Shown: positions 18,431 through 26,545, counted from the stretch's first letter. The stretch is 26,844 nt of DNA from a virus (IMGVR_UViG_3300046777_002218:1-26844); one strand, 5' to 3'. A program made the numbers and translations. Notes: generated from the sequence alone by a model not told the origin.

Positions 18431-20257
18431 ATGAGCGAAGAGGCGCAGAATCTCGGCCATTTTGCTGGTGGCGATCCACGGTTTGACGGTCTGGCCAATG
18501 CTCTGACGGGCATGGGCACGTCCCGTGACAAGAGCCTCTACACAGCTTCCAAGCCCATTGAGTTTTTGAGCCAAGAGGAGCTGGAAGGGCTCTATGGCAT
18601 GTGGATTCCAAAGCGCATTGTTGACATTGTGCCCGAGCAGGCCACGCGCAAGGGCTTCAAGGTGCTGTTCGGCGGTGAAGGAGCAGCGGCGGACGAAGTG
18701 ACGGGCATTGAGCAAGTGATTGAGGACTTATACATCCTTGAACACTTCATGCTGGCGGGCAAGAACGCACGGCTATACGGCGGCTCGTGCATCGTGCTGT
18801 TCATCAATGATGGAAGATCGGCAGATCAGCCAGTTGACTGGGCCAACATCAAGAGCGTGGAAGGCATGGAAGTGCTTGACCGCTGGCAGATTGCGCCCGT
18901 CATTGAAGAAGAGAATCTATACGACTATTCCAAGGCCACGTACTATCAAGTGATTTCAGGCGACCTCATCCGCCAGCCACAGCTCCAGAAGATTCACCGT
19001 GACCGCATACTGCGATTTGACGGAGAATGGCTGCCCTATCGCATTAGGCAGAGGAACTATGGATGGGGAATGAGCAGCCTGCAAAGCGTCTATGACAGCT
19101 TCCGTCACTACTGGTCTGGCCTCAATGCTGCGGCAACAGTGCTGGTGGAGTTTGACGTGTTTGTGCATAAGCTGCAAGGACTTGCAAACATGCTCCTGGC
19201 AGGCAAGGAAGGCGATGTGCGGGCACGGCTTGTGCTGAACGACATGAGCAAGAGCGTCTATCGCGGCTACGCGATTGACAAAGACAAAGAAGAGCTTGCC
19301 TATATCACGCGCAACGTGGCAGGCATTGGCGACGTGTTGGAAAAGCTCCGCGTTGACATTATTGGCGCCTCGCAAGTTCCCCATACGATTCTGTTTGGCG
19401 AAAGCCCAAGCGGCCTTGGCGCCACTGGCCGGAGCGAGGAGCGCGACTTTGCAAAGTCCCTAGGCGACTACCAAACCGCCCACCTCAAGCGCCCGTTGAA
19501 GCATCTGATGCGCCTGATAATGATGAGTAAGGACGGGCCAACAAATGGCAGGGTGCCCGAGTCGTGGCGTGTGCAATTCAACAATCTGTTTGAACTGAAT
19601 GAGCGTGAGGCCGCAGACGTAAGGGCACGCGTGGCTGCCGTGGACGGGCGCTACATCCAACTGGGCGTGCTCCACCCGAAGGAAGTGGCAGAGGCACGCT
19701 ACGGAGGCAGCGAGTGGTCAATGGAAACCATCCTCGACCCATCACTCCCCCGAGAGCTGCCCGTGCAGCCAGGACAGAAGGTGGTGCCGCCTGGTGGGCG
19801 CGACCCATTGAACGAACAGAACGGCACGCTGCCTATTGATGGTGGGCGTGAAGTGGCGGACGAAGCGGGCTTGTTCCTGCCCCGCGACCTGGAAGAAACG
19901 AAAGAGGATGCTGGCTTCACGGACAAGGCACTGCATCAGCAGGCCGTCGCCGCTGCTAAGAGCAAGTTCACCACTTGGCCTAGCGCCGTTGCCGGTGCTT
20001 ACGTGACGCGGAAGTACAAGGAGCTGTACAAGCGGAAGCACGGTTCGATGGAAGGGGCGTTCAAGGGCAAGAAGACCACTGCTGCCTATCTCAAGGAGGA
20101 TGCCATTGATCCGCTGAAAGTGGAAGGCATGGTGCTTGCTGGCGGCGACGAAGCTGCGTTCATTTCGGAAGAGGACGTGCAGCAGGCAATGGAGCAATGG
20201 AAGGAGCAAGTGCCGCCGCGCTTTGCGGAGCTTCTGGAAGCTGACAATGCTGAATGA
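18431..20257 (+). CDS. Portal protein (DUF1073 type) with C-terminal extension
   Basis: A 608-residue protein. The N-terminal 430 or so residues follow the DUF1073 portal pattern: YGMWIPKRIVDIVPEQATRKGFKV (45-70 region), LAGKNARLYGGSCIVLFINDG, LDRWQIAP, an IHRDRILRFDGEWLP strand, WGMSSLQSVYDSFRHYW, and late VPHTILFGESPSGLGATGRSEERDFAKSL. The portal forms the dodecameric DNA channel where terminase docks. From about 490 an extension includes AAAKSKFTTWPSAVAGAYVTRKYKELYKRKHGS, similar to the KYK-WPSAYA motif of small phage DUF5872-like proteins, so this looks like a fusion. First gene of the rightward structural unit; overlaps the next gene by 11 nt. Confidence 0.88.
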   Translation: MSEEAQNLGHFAGGDPRFDGLANALTGMGTSRDKSLYTASKPIEFLSQEELEGLYGMWIPKRIVDIVPEQATRKGFKVLFGGEGAAADEVTGIEQVIEDLYILEHFMLAGKNARLYGGSCIVLFINDGRSADQPVDWANIKSVEGMEVLDRWQIAPVIEEENLYDYSKATYYQVISGDLIRQPQLQKIHRDRILRFDGEWLPYRIRQRNYGWGMSSLQSVYDSFRHYWSGLNAAATVLVEFDVFVHKLQGLANMLLAGKEGDVRARLVLNDMSKSVYRGYAIDKDKEELAYITRNVAGIGDVLEKLRVDIIGASQVPHTILFGESPSGLGATGRSEERDFAKSLGDYQTAHLKRPLKHLMRLIMMSKDGPTNGRVPESWRVQFNNLFELNEREAADVRARVAAVDGRYIQLGVLHPKEVAEARYGGSEWSMETILDPSLPRELPVQPGQKVVPPGGRDPLNEQNGTLPIDGGREVADEAGLFLPRDLEETKEDAGFTDKALHQQAVAAAKSKFTTWPSAVAGAYVTRKYKELYKRKHGSMEGAFKGKKTTAAYLKEDAIDPLKVEGMVLAGGDEAAFISEEDVQQAMEQWKEQVPPRFAELLEADNAE

Positions 20258-20924
20258 CTTGTCCAGCCTGTCAGCAGCAGTGTTGGCCACGCGTCTTGAT
20301 GCGCAGTGGTCGTACGATCGCCGCACCAATCGCTACCGCGACGAGAAGGGCCGCTTCCTGAGCCAGAAGGGCGTGGAGGCCCTAGTGGACGGGCGCATTG
20401 ATCGGCTCAAGGCTGATCTTGTGCGCTTCACGAAGATGCTGGCCGAAGGGAACTTGACGCTCAATCAATGGCAGGGCAGCGTGCAGGAAGCAATCAAGGC
20501 TGCTCACATTCAGGCCACGATTGTTGGTCATGGCGGGAAGGCAGGCATGGGCTCCGCTGAATACTGGCGCATTGGTCAGAGGCTACGGCAGGAATACGCC
20601 TTCCTCCAGGGGTTTGCGCTTGACCTGCTGGAACAGCGTGTGTCGGCGCCAATGGCGCTGGCGAGGGTGGGGCTCTATGCAGAGAGCGTGCGGGGCTCCT
20701 TCTGGGAAGGCACGTCCATTCGCAAGGAGCAGCAAGGCTTCTCGCTCATGCGCCGGATTCTCGATCCACAGGCTCAACATTGCGCTGATTGCCCAGGCTA
20801 TGCCTCAAGGGGGTGGGTGCCCATTGGCAGCGTGCCCCTGCCGGGACAGCGTTGCGCTTGTCGCGCAAGGTGTCGGTGCAGCGTGGAATACGCCAGGCAG
20901 CAACCCGCTACGGTGCCGGTGTAG
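20247..20924 (+). CDS. Minor head / Mu gpF-like morphogenesis protein
   Basis: A 225-residue protein starting at 20247 inside the portal 3' end. The N-terminal region has a YRDEKGRFLSQ strand (NPSGRF-like start common in phage head proteins), then long helices (LKADLVRFTKMLAEGNLTLNQWQGSVQEAIKAAHIQATIVGHGG). The C-terminus ends in a Cys cluster, CADCPGYASRGWVPIGSVPLPGQRCACRARCRCSVEY, characteristic of phage minor capsid proteins related to Mu gpF/SPP1 gp7 (CADCP ... G--W-P----P-PG---C---CRC-L). Likely joins portal and capsid during prohead assembly; the cysteines may bind zinc. Confidence 0.8.
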   Translation: MLNDLSSLSAAVLATRLDAQWSYDRRTNRYRDEKGRFLSQKGVEALVDGRIDRLKADLVRFTKMLAEGNLTLNQWQGSVQEAIKAAHIQATIVGHGGKAGMGSAEYWRIGQRLRQEYAFLQGFALDLLEQRVSAPMALARVGLYAESVRGSFWEGTSIRKEQQGFSLMRRILDPQAQHCADCPGYASRGWVPIGSVPLPGQRCACRARCRCSVEYARQQPATVPV

Positions 20925-20950
20925 GCTGGGGCGCCGTTCATCCTCAGGCC

Positions 20951-21232
20951 ATGGGCGTTTACTTGGAAACCAACGACTTGCGCGGCGTGATCACTGGCGA
21001 AGTACCCGTGCGACGATGCGCAGATTGTGCTGGCACTGGATTGTCTTCTTGGATGCACTACTGCCTCAAGGAACGCCCGCATGACGAATTGGAGCGATTG
21101 CTGACTCCCGAACAGGCCGCCGCTTTCAGCCCGTCCGACTGGCCCGATTTTTCTTGGGTGGAGCTGGAAGAAGACACTTGCGACTCTTGCAAGGGCATCG
21201 GCTATGTGTGCCACCTGTGGAATGACGAATAA
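20951..21232 (+). CDS. DnaJ-type zinc-finger-like small protein
   Basis: A 93-residue protein. The start at 20951 (MGVYLETNDLRGVITGEVPV) is preferred over an in-frame start at 20789, which would overlap the upstream gene. Two CxxCxGxG-like knuckles, CADCAGTG (about 23-30) and CDSCKGIGYVC (about 77-87), flank a helical insert; together they would bind one zinc as in DnaJ zinc-ribbon modules. In phages such proteins are often small assembly or regulatory factors; the role here is unknown. 26 nt follow to the next start. Confidence 0.7.
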   Translation: MGVYLETNDLRGVITGEVPVRRCADCAGTGLSSWMHYCLKERPHDELERLLTPEQAAAFSPSDWPDFSWVELEEDTCDSCKGIGYVCHLWNDE

Positions 21233-21256
21233 GATGGTGACAGTTTTTTCTTCACC

Positions 21257-22477
21257 ATGGCGAAGATCCTCTATTGCGGCGACGTTGGCTGTCAAACCGG
21301 CTTCGGGCGCGTTGCCGAATACCTAATCCCAGCGTTGTCGCAGGAGCATGAAGTACATGCCTTGGCAGTGAACTGGCATGGTGATCCTTCGCCCATGCAG
21401 CAGCATTGCTTCATGTATCCGGCCCAAGCGTATGGCTCCGACCCATTCGGCTCCCATCGCATTGCCGAGCTTGTGCAAGCACTGCGCCCCGACGTGGTGT
21501 TTTTCGTGAATGACATTTGGGTGGTCATTAGCCTGCACGATGCCATTGAAAAACTCAAGCAAGACATTGGCTTCAAGGCGGTGGTCTACACGCCCATTGA
21601 TTCCTACGGGCTGTTCCCTGAGCTGCTTCCTGCCGTCAACAAGTGGGATGCCGTGATCTCCTACACGCAGTTTGGCGCCACCGAACTGCTCAAGATGGGC
21701 TACCAAAAGCCCATTCACATTGTTGGCCATGGTACGGACTTCACTAAGTTCTTCCCCATGGACAAAGTCGAGTGCCGCAAGGAGTTTGGCATTGATGAAA
21801 ATGCGTTCATCGTATTCAATGGCAACAGGAACCAGCCCCGCAAGCGCATCGACTTGACCATCAAGGGCTTTGTAGAGTTTGCCAAGGACAAGCCCGATGC
21901 CCGTCTGTGGCTCAACATGGGCCAGAAGGACATGGGCTGGGACATTGTGCCGCTGTTCAAGCGCGTGGCGCGAGACATGGACTATGACCCTGCCGGCAAG
22001 CTCATTCTCTCCGGCGCCAACTTCTCCACCTTCAACTGCCTCCCCATTGACAAGCTCAACAAGGTGTATAACGCCGTGGACGTGGGCGTGAACACTTGCG
22101 TGGGCGAAGGCTGGGGCCTCGTCAACACTGAGCACGCCGCCACGGGCACGCCGCAGCTTGTGCCCGACCACACCAGCCTCAAGGAAATTTTCAACAACGT
22201 TCCCCGCATTGACGTGGAGAGTTGGGGCACCGATACGAACTACGGTCTGGAGCGTGGCCAGCCCTCGCCGCATCACCTTGCCACGCTGCTTTCGCACTAC
22301 TACGGCAACAGGGAGGCGATGGACTACGACGGTGATCTCTGTCGTCAGCGCATCAATGAGGAACAGTTCACCTGGCCGTTCATCACCAAGCAGATGCAGG
22401 ACATTGTGACTGGTGTGCTTCGCACTCCCTCCAATGCCGTTACGATCACCTCCGGCAAAGGCTTCGGCAAGAAATGA
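21257..22477 (+). CDS. Family 4-like (GT-B) glycosyltransferase
   Basis: A 406-residue protein. N-terminal GT-B domain: AKILYCGDVGCQTGFGRVAEYLIPALSQEHEVHALAVNW with a Gly-rich acceptor loop. C-terminal donor domain: FIVFNGNRNQPRKRIDLTIKGFVEFA (Arg/Lys of the RK-D motif), LILSGANFS, then GEGWGLVNTEHAATGTPQLVPDHTSL, the E-x7-E motif of GT4-type retaining enzymes. It would transfer a sugar from a nucleotide donor to a protein, glycan or capsid component. First of four sugar-related genes; overlaps the next by 4 nt. Confidence 0.85.
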   Translation: MAKILYCGDVGCQTGFGRVAEYLIPALSQEHEVHALAVNWHGDPSPMQQHCFMYPAQAYGSDPFGSHRIAELVQALRPDVVFFVNDIWVVISLHDAIEKLKQDIGFKAVVYTPIDSYGLFPELLPAVNKWDAVISYTQFGATELLKMGYQKPIHIVGHGTDFTKFFPMDKVECRKEFGIDENAFIVFNGNRNQPRKRIDLTIKGFVEFAKDKPDARLWLNMGQKDMGWDIVPLFKRVARDMDYDPAGKLILSGANFSTFNCLPIDKLNKVYNAVDVGVNTCVGEGWGLVNTEHAATGTPQLVPDHTSLKEIFNNVPRIDVESWGTDTNYGLERGQPSPHHLATLLSHYYGNREAMDYDGDLCRQRINEEQFTWPFITKQMQDIVTGVLRTPSNAVTITSGKGFGKK

Positions 22478-23169
22478 CGCTTCCACTGGTCAAGGTGGGC
22501 ATTCCCACTCTCCATCGCTATGACCTTCTGCTCCGCTTTATTCAGGCGCTGGCAGATGATCCAAGCCCCTGCATTGAGCCGCAGATCACGGTGGTGGACA
22601 ATGGCGGGCAATTCCTGAACAGCCCGCAGGCGGCGGCATTGGCGGCAATGGAAGGGGCGCCGTTGGTGCATGTGCATGTGCCCGATTACAACTTGGGCGT
22701 GGCAGCAAGCTGGAACTGGCTCCTGCGGGAGCTTGGACGGTGCGTGTTGTGTAATGACGACATTGTGCTCAGCACCGCTTCGCTCAAGGCGCTTGTGGAC
22801 GCTGGGGACGCCGCTCCTGAAGCGTTCCTCGTGCAGCACTCCCACCCCGTGTCAGGCATGGCTTCCATGCTGGTGAACCGCCCGCAGGACTGGCTGGCCA
22901 CTGGCGGCTTTGACGAGGGCTTCTGGCCTGGCTACTTTGACGACAATGACACGCGCTATCGGCTCAAGCTGATGGACGGGCAGATTGTCACCATTGACGT
23001 GCCCGACTGGCACCACGACAACTCCTCCACGCTGGCCGCTGGTGATGCCATGTATCACCGTAACCACTGGGGGAGCTTCTTCCGTAATCAGCGGTACTAC
23101 GAACAGAAGTGGGGCGGTCCTCCTGGTGGTGAGCGTTTCTTGCTGCCTTTCAATGCTGCGCCCGTTTGA
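22474..23169 (+). CDS. GT2-like glycosyltransferase
   Basis: A 231-residue GT-A-fold protein starting with an ATGA overlap. Motifs: VKVGIPTLHRYDLLLRFIQAL (N-terminal nucleotide-binding strand and helix), ITVVDNGG, HVHVPDYNLGVAASWNWLL, and LCNDDIVLS as the DxD-like metal-binding motif near residue 92. A later GGFDEGFWPGYFDDNDTRYRLKLMDG matches the acceptor-loop pattern (GGFDE-FWPGYFEDND-R-RL) of GT2 rhamnosyl- and galactosyltransferases. Likely acts with the neighbouring GT4 in building a short glycan. Confidence 0.88.
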   Translation: MTLPLVKVGIPTLHRYDLLLRFIQALADDPSPCIEPQITVVDNGGQFLNSPQAAALAAMEGAPLVHVHVPDYNLGVAASWNWLLRELGRCVLCNDDIVLSTASLKALVDAGDAAPEAFLVQHSHPVSGMASMLVNRPQDWLATGGFDEGFWPGYFDDNDTRYRLKLMDGQIVTIDVPDWHHDNSSTLAAGDAMYHRNHWGSFFRNQRYYEQKWGGPPGGERFLLPFNAAPV

Positions 23170-23202
23170 CAGTGCTACCATGCGGCCTCTGACTGGCTTT
23201 CC

Positions 23203-24342
23203 ATGGAAAGAACGCTGCTGGACTTAGGCACGCAGCCTTTAGTAAACAATCTGCTGCCCACAGCGGAAGCAGCCTTGGCGGCGCCGCAATTCCCTTTGCG
23301 AGCCGTCTACGACGATTCCCTTCGCATCCACCTGGACTACGAAGTGGAGCCGTCTGTGCTGTACGAGCACTATTTGTATCGCAGCGGCGTGAATGGCCCA
23401 TACTTCCGCCATTGCTCCAAGATGTTTCAGAGCTTCCGGCACCTCCAGCATGATGTGGTGATGGACATTGGCGGCAACGACGGCACGCTGCTCAAGGCTT
23501 TCCAAGAGGCCAGCGACAAGCCAATGCGCCGCATCAACGTGGACGCCAGCGCATCATTCCACGAACTGAATGAGGCGGCGGACATTGAATACGTGCATGG
23601 CATGTTCAATGATGCCATGGATCTGCCGAAGGCCAATATCATCACTTCCACTAATGTATTCCAGCACACGAAGGATGTGGACGCCTTCATGCGAGGCATC
23701 TGCAAGTTTCTTGACGGCATCTGGATTCTGGAGTTTCCCTACACCTACACCACGCTCCTTACTGGCCAGTTTGACCAGTTCTATCACGAGCACTATTACT
23801 ACTGGCTTGTTACGCCACTGGTGAAGCTGTTTAATGACTATGGACTGACAATCATTCACGTTAGCGACCAGTCCATCCATGGCGGAAGCCTGCGAATGGC
23901 TATGACCAATAAGCAGCACTGCGCCCCTCTTGATGATGACATTCTCGCAGCGTATTTGCAGCGAGAATCAATGCTGGACCTGGCCGGCTTTAATCGCACG
24001 GCCCAGAGCGTCATTCGTCGCTCCAAAGACTTCCTCTCCACGATTGAGGGCGACACGGTGTTCTTTGGGGCTGCCGCAAAGGGCTGCGTGTTTCTTAACG
24101 CCCTTGGCCTTTCCATTGAAAACATGCCCAATGCCTACGTGGTAGACGACACTGTTGAAAAGCAGGGGCTGTTCGTGCCAGGCACTGGCTTTGAGGTGTG
24201 CTCGCGGCAAAGGCTCATCGACAATCCGCCCGCCAATGTAGTGATCCTGGCTCACAACTTTGCCGGTCACATCGCTCAGTCGCTGCGCTCATCTTTTGAT
24301 GGTCGCATCTACTCCTGTTTGCCCACTGTCACTTCCTTCTGA
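23203..24342 (+). CDS. SAM-dependent C-methyltransferase (sugar type)
   Basis: A 379-residue protein. The N-terminus LLDLGTQPLVNNLLP and YEHYLYRSGVNGPYFRH are those of the Methyltransf_13/14 family (NovU, TylCIII: sugar C-methyltransferases); SAM-binding motif I is VVMDIGGNDGTLLKAF (85-100). FQHTKDVDAFMRGICKFLDGIWILEFPYTYTTLLTGQFDQFYHEHYYYWLVTPL holds the H-EH active-site pattern. The C-terminal part (VFFGAAAKGCVFLNALGL ... YVVDDTVEKQGLFVPGTG) is the second domain. The zinc-binding Cys cluster that normally precedes DLG-QP-AN is missing: the ORF opens with MERTLLDLG. An in-frame codon for one Cys lies upstream but no start precedes it. Likely modifies the sugar added by the neighbouring transferases. 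Confidence 0.88.
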   Translation: MERTLLDLGTQPLVNNLLPTAEAALAAPQFPLRAVYDDSLRIHLDYEVEPSVLYEHYLYRSGVNGPYFRHCSKMFQSFRHLQHDVVMDIGGNDGTLLKAFQEASDKPMRRINVDASASFHELNEAADIEYVHGMFNDAMDLPKANIITSTNVFQHTKDVDAFMRGICKFLDGIWILEFPYTYTTLLTGQFDQFYHEHYYYWLVTPLVKLFNDYGLTIIHVSDQSIHGGSLRMAMTNKQHCAPLDDDILAAYLQRESMLDLAGFNRTAQSVIRRSKDFLSTIEGDTVFFGAAAKGCVFLNALGLSIENMPNAYVVDDTVEKQGLFVPGTGFEVCSRQRLIDNPPANVVILAHNFAGHIAQSLRSSFDGRIYSCLPTVTSF

Positions 24343-24344
24343 CC

Positions 24345-25691
24345 ATGCAACGCCCCATCTACGTCTTCTACCACCTCTATCAGGCTCGTCGCTGGGAGCA
24401 ACTGTTCCTTGAGCAAATGGGCGCACTGTTCACGAGTGGGCTCGCGGAGGAAGCCCAAGATGTTTTTATTTGCGTCAATGGCGACAAGCCATTGCCAACA
24501 GCGCGTGATTGTATCGTCTGGCGCCATGGTGGCAACGATCACGAGCGGGCTACGCTTTTGGAGATTCATAAGCTGGCCAAGGAAGAGCCGGATGCTCGTA
24601 TCTTCTACTTCCATTCCAAGGGCATTTCACATCCCACGCGCAATCAAGACGACTGGCGCATGATGATGCAGCACTTCCTGATTGCGGGCTGGCGTGAAGC
24701 GATCAAGCTACTTAATGGCAATGACATTGTGACCGTGAACTGGCGCACCCATCCCGTGTCCCACCCATCGGGCAACTTCTGGTGGGCAAATGCCTCCTTC
24801 CTGGCCAGCCTTGATCCCGACTTCCTTGCCCCCAACGATCGCACCACTAATGAGTTTTGGCTGGGAAGCCAGCCTAGTAGCGTTACGTGCCTGCATGAAA
24901 GCGGCATTGAACACTACACGCACGAATACCCACCGTCGCGCTATTGCGACAGTTTCTTCTCTCCCGCCCCCCTGAGCATGACCCCTTCAGCCACGCTGGG
25001 CATTGCCCACGAACTTGCCGAAGCCACTGACGCCTCCTCCATTGATGCCATTCTTGCCAAGCGTGGCATTGGCAGTTTTGATTGCGATGGAGGGACGGAC
25101 AAGCAGGATCTGCATTCCTACGGGCCTGTCTACGAAACACTGCTCCAGCCACTGATGGTCGGTGGCGAGTCTGCTGCCATTCTGGAAGTGGGCGTGCAAT
25201 ACGGGGGCTCCATGCTCCTGTGGAACGATCTGTGCCCGTCCGCGAAGGTGATTGGCGTGGAGATCGAGAATAAGGTGCATCCGTCCATCTTTGATCGCCT
25301 GGACGCTTCTCGCTGCTCTTTGCTAGTGGGCGACGCCTATACGGAAGCCATGGTGGAGCGCGTGAAGGAAAAAGCCCCTGACGGCCTGGACTTTGCCATT
25401 GACGATGGCCCGCACACGCTGGAGAGCCAGCAGCAATTCTTATTGTTCTATCTTCCCCTCCTGAAGCCCAATGGCATCGCCGTGATTGAGGACATTCAGG
25501 ATTATTCATGGATGGCCATGCTGGCTCCATTCGTAGGCGAAGGCTTTGCCTGCGAAGTGGTGGATCGTCGCAAAATCAAGGGGCGTTATGATGATCTGAT
25601 GTTGATTGTCTACCGCGATGAACGCCAAGCAGAAGCAGGCCAAGATTCGCAAGGTGATGCGGGAGTATCAAGCAGGCACACTCAAGAGTAG
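24345..25691 (+). CDS. Glycosyltransferase-like / methyltransferase fusion
   Basis: A 448-residue two-domain protein, 2 nt after the previous stop. Residues about 1-215: QRPIYVFYHLYQARRWEQLFLEQM ... IFYFHSKGISHP ... DDWRMMMQHFLI ... NGNDIVTVNWRTHPVSHPSGNFWWANASFLASLD, a pattern seen in glycosyltransferase-like proteins of cell-surface loci (FHSKG and H-SGNFWWA). Residues about 255-430: YGPVYETLLQPLMVGGESAAILEVGVQYGGSMLLWNDLCPSAKVIGVEIE, then LDFAIDDGPHTLESQQQFLLFYLPLLKPNGIAVIEDIQ, a SAM-methyltransferase of the CmcI/MycE-like group (EVG--YGGS, DDG-H, EDI). The fusion may add and methylate one residue. Ends after the next gene has begun. Confidence 0.82.
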   Translation: MQRPIYVFYHLYQARRWEQLFLEQMGALFTSGLAEEAQDVFICVNGDKPLPTARDCIVWRHGGNDHERATLLEIHKLAKEEPDARIFYFHSKGISHPTRNQDDWRMMMQHFLIAGWREAIKLLNGNDIVTVNWRTHPVSHPSGNFWWANASFLASLDPDFLAPNDRTTNEFWLGSQPSSVTCLHESGIEHYTHEYPPSRYCDSFFSPAPLSMTPSATLGIAHELAEATDASSIDAILAKRGIGSFDCDGGTDKQDLHSYGPVYETLLQPLMVGGESAAILEVGVQYGGSMLLWNDLCPSAKVIGVEIENKVHPSIFDRLDASRCSLLVGDAYTEAMVERVKEKAPDGLDFAIDDGPHTLESQQQFLLFYLPLLKPNGIAVIEDIQDYSWMAMLAPFVGEGFACEVVDRRKIKGRYDDLMLIVYRDERQAEAGQDSQGDAGVSSRHTQE

Positions 25692-25881
25692 CAGTGGCGG
25701 GAAGGTGACCAGCCCCAAGCAGGCTCTCGCCATTGCGCTTTCCGAGGCCGGAATGTCGCGCAAGCCCAAGGCCGACATGAGCGACGAATACTACATGGGC
25801 TTCTTTGCTCAGCTCGCGGAAGAAGAAGAGGGAGAGGAGGAAGAAAATGAAGCGATGGAGGACAGCCAGGGAAAGCCCTAA
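25618..25881 (+). CDS. DUF6496-like small protein (zero-frame product)
   Basis: An 87-residue protein with ATG at 25618, inside the 3' end of the fusion gene in another frame; the TTG at 25606 is less likely. The N-terminal KQKQAKIRKVMREYQAGTLKSSSGGKVTSPKQALAIALSEAGMSRK matches the DUF6496 pattern (KVM-E---G-LKS--G--V---KQAIAIALSEAG) common in phages. An acidic region (LAEEEEGEEEENEAMED) follows. Near the end the codons CAG GGA AAG contain the slippery heptamer GGGAAAG, followed by TAA and a hairpin, so a fraction of ribosomes should shift -1 into the 25875-26228 frame. Confidence 0.8.
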   Translation: MNAKQKQAKIRKVMREYQAGTLKSSSGGKVTSPKQALAIALSEAGMSRKPKADMSDEYYMGFFAQLAEEEEGEEEENEAMEDSQGKP

Positions 25882-25907
25882 GGGGAGACGCCGAATCGTT
25901 CTCCCCT
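25869..25907 (+). promoter_or_regulatory. Predicted programmed -1 frameshift signal
   Basis: Slippery heptamer G GGA AAG (25869-25875) in the correct register, then spacer CCCTA, then an 8-bp stem AGGGGAGA (25881-25888) with TCTCCCCT (25900-25907). The zero-frame stop TAA is at 25879-25881. GGGAAAG is the heptamer used for the phage lambda gpG/gpGT frameshift. Confidence 0.8.
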
Positions 25908-26228
25908 CCATCGTCCGTCCGCTCCGCAGCCCGTAGAGGGCTGGAACTACGCAAGAAGCACGGCAAGGGCGGCCTGTCCACGCAAGAGGCTGGCAAGCAG
26001 GGCATCGGCAGTGGTGTGGCTCGCGCAACAAGCCTGTCGAATGGAGAGGCGGTGAGCTACGAAACCATCAAGCGAATGGCAGCATTCTTCTCTCGCCATG
26101 CCAAGAACTTTGCTGGTGGCGAAGATGATGCTGGTTACATTTCAGGGCTGCTATGGGGAGGGCGTGCTGGTGAAGCGTGGGCGAAACGGATTATTAAGAT
26201 GGTGGAAAGCCGCCGCAAGGAGCAATGA
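25875..26228 (+). CDS. -1 frame extension of the DUF6496-like protein
   Basis: The -1 frame is open from 25851 to the TGA at 26226. It has no plausible start before the conserved-looking part (SSVRSAARRGLELRKKHGKGGLSTQEAGKQ from about 25911); a GTG at 26016 would cut that part off. It continues GIGSGVARATSLSNGEAVSYETIKRMAAFFSRHAKN ... ISGLLWGGRAGEAWAKRIIKMVE, a pattern found in many phage proteins (VARA--L--G--VS--TI-RM--FFSRH ... GY--WLLWGG--G--WA). The frameshift product would be about 203 residues: DUF6496-like head plus this tail. Function unknown; perhaps a structural or scaffolding-type protein needed at two lengths. Ends in a 4-nt overlap with the next gene. Confidence 0.75.
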   Translation, partial: ALRGDAESFSPPSSVRSAARRGLELRKKHGKGGLSTQEAGKQGIGSGVARATSLSNGEAVSYETIKRMAAFFSRHAKNFAGGEDDAGYISGLLWGGRAGEAWAKRIIKMVESRRKEQ

Positions 26229-26545
26229 GCGACTACGTGCAGATCGTTGAAACCGACGAAGATGGCATGGATGTCATGCAGGCCATGGCCATCCTGTCTT
26301 CTCACGAACACCGCGATACGTCGCAGTGGCGGCTAGTGGAGCAGCAGCATTTCAAGAATGGGCGCTTGTCCGAGTCCTACATCTTCGTCGAGAATTACTA
26401 CGACAGGCCGCACGAGCAATTCGCGCCAGTCAAACTCCTCACCCTCGAAGCCAGGGCGATTGCCAATGCCTACGTGATGGAGGGCATTGAAGCCCAGATG
26501 CGAGAGATTCAGGACGAGGACGACAAAGAGGAAGAGGCTGCCTGA
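26225..26545 (+). CDS. 106-residue acidic protein, unknown
   Basis: The start overlaps the previous stop (ATGA). The sequence MSDYVQIVETDEDGMDVMQAMAILSSHEHRDTSQWRLVEQQHFKNGRLSESYIFVENYYDRPHEQFAPVKLLTLEARAIANAYVMEGIEAQM ends in a Glu/Asp-rich tail. No family recognised. It is coupled to the frameshift gene, so probably part of the structural module. Its 3' end overlaps the convergent XRE gene by 37 nt. Confidence 0.7.
   Translation: MSDYVQIVETDEDGMDVMQAMAILSSHEHRDTSQWRLVEQQHFKNGRLSESYIFVENYYDRPHEQFAPVKLLTLEARAIANAYVMEGIEAQMREIQDEDDKEEEAA

Noticed and set aside
21323-22486. Long minus-strand ORF (387 aa) opposite the GT4 gene
   Set aside because: Mirror frame of a clear glycosyltransferase, His/Val-rich with no motif; a codon-bias shadow.
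26016-26228. Independent GTG-start gene for the 70-aa ORF
   Set aside because: The GTG would remove the conserved-looking upstream part and has no clear ribosome-binding site; the -1 frameshift signal explains the open frame better.
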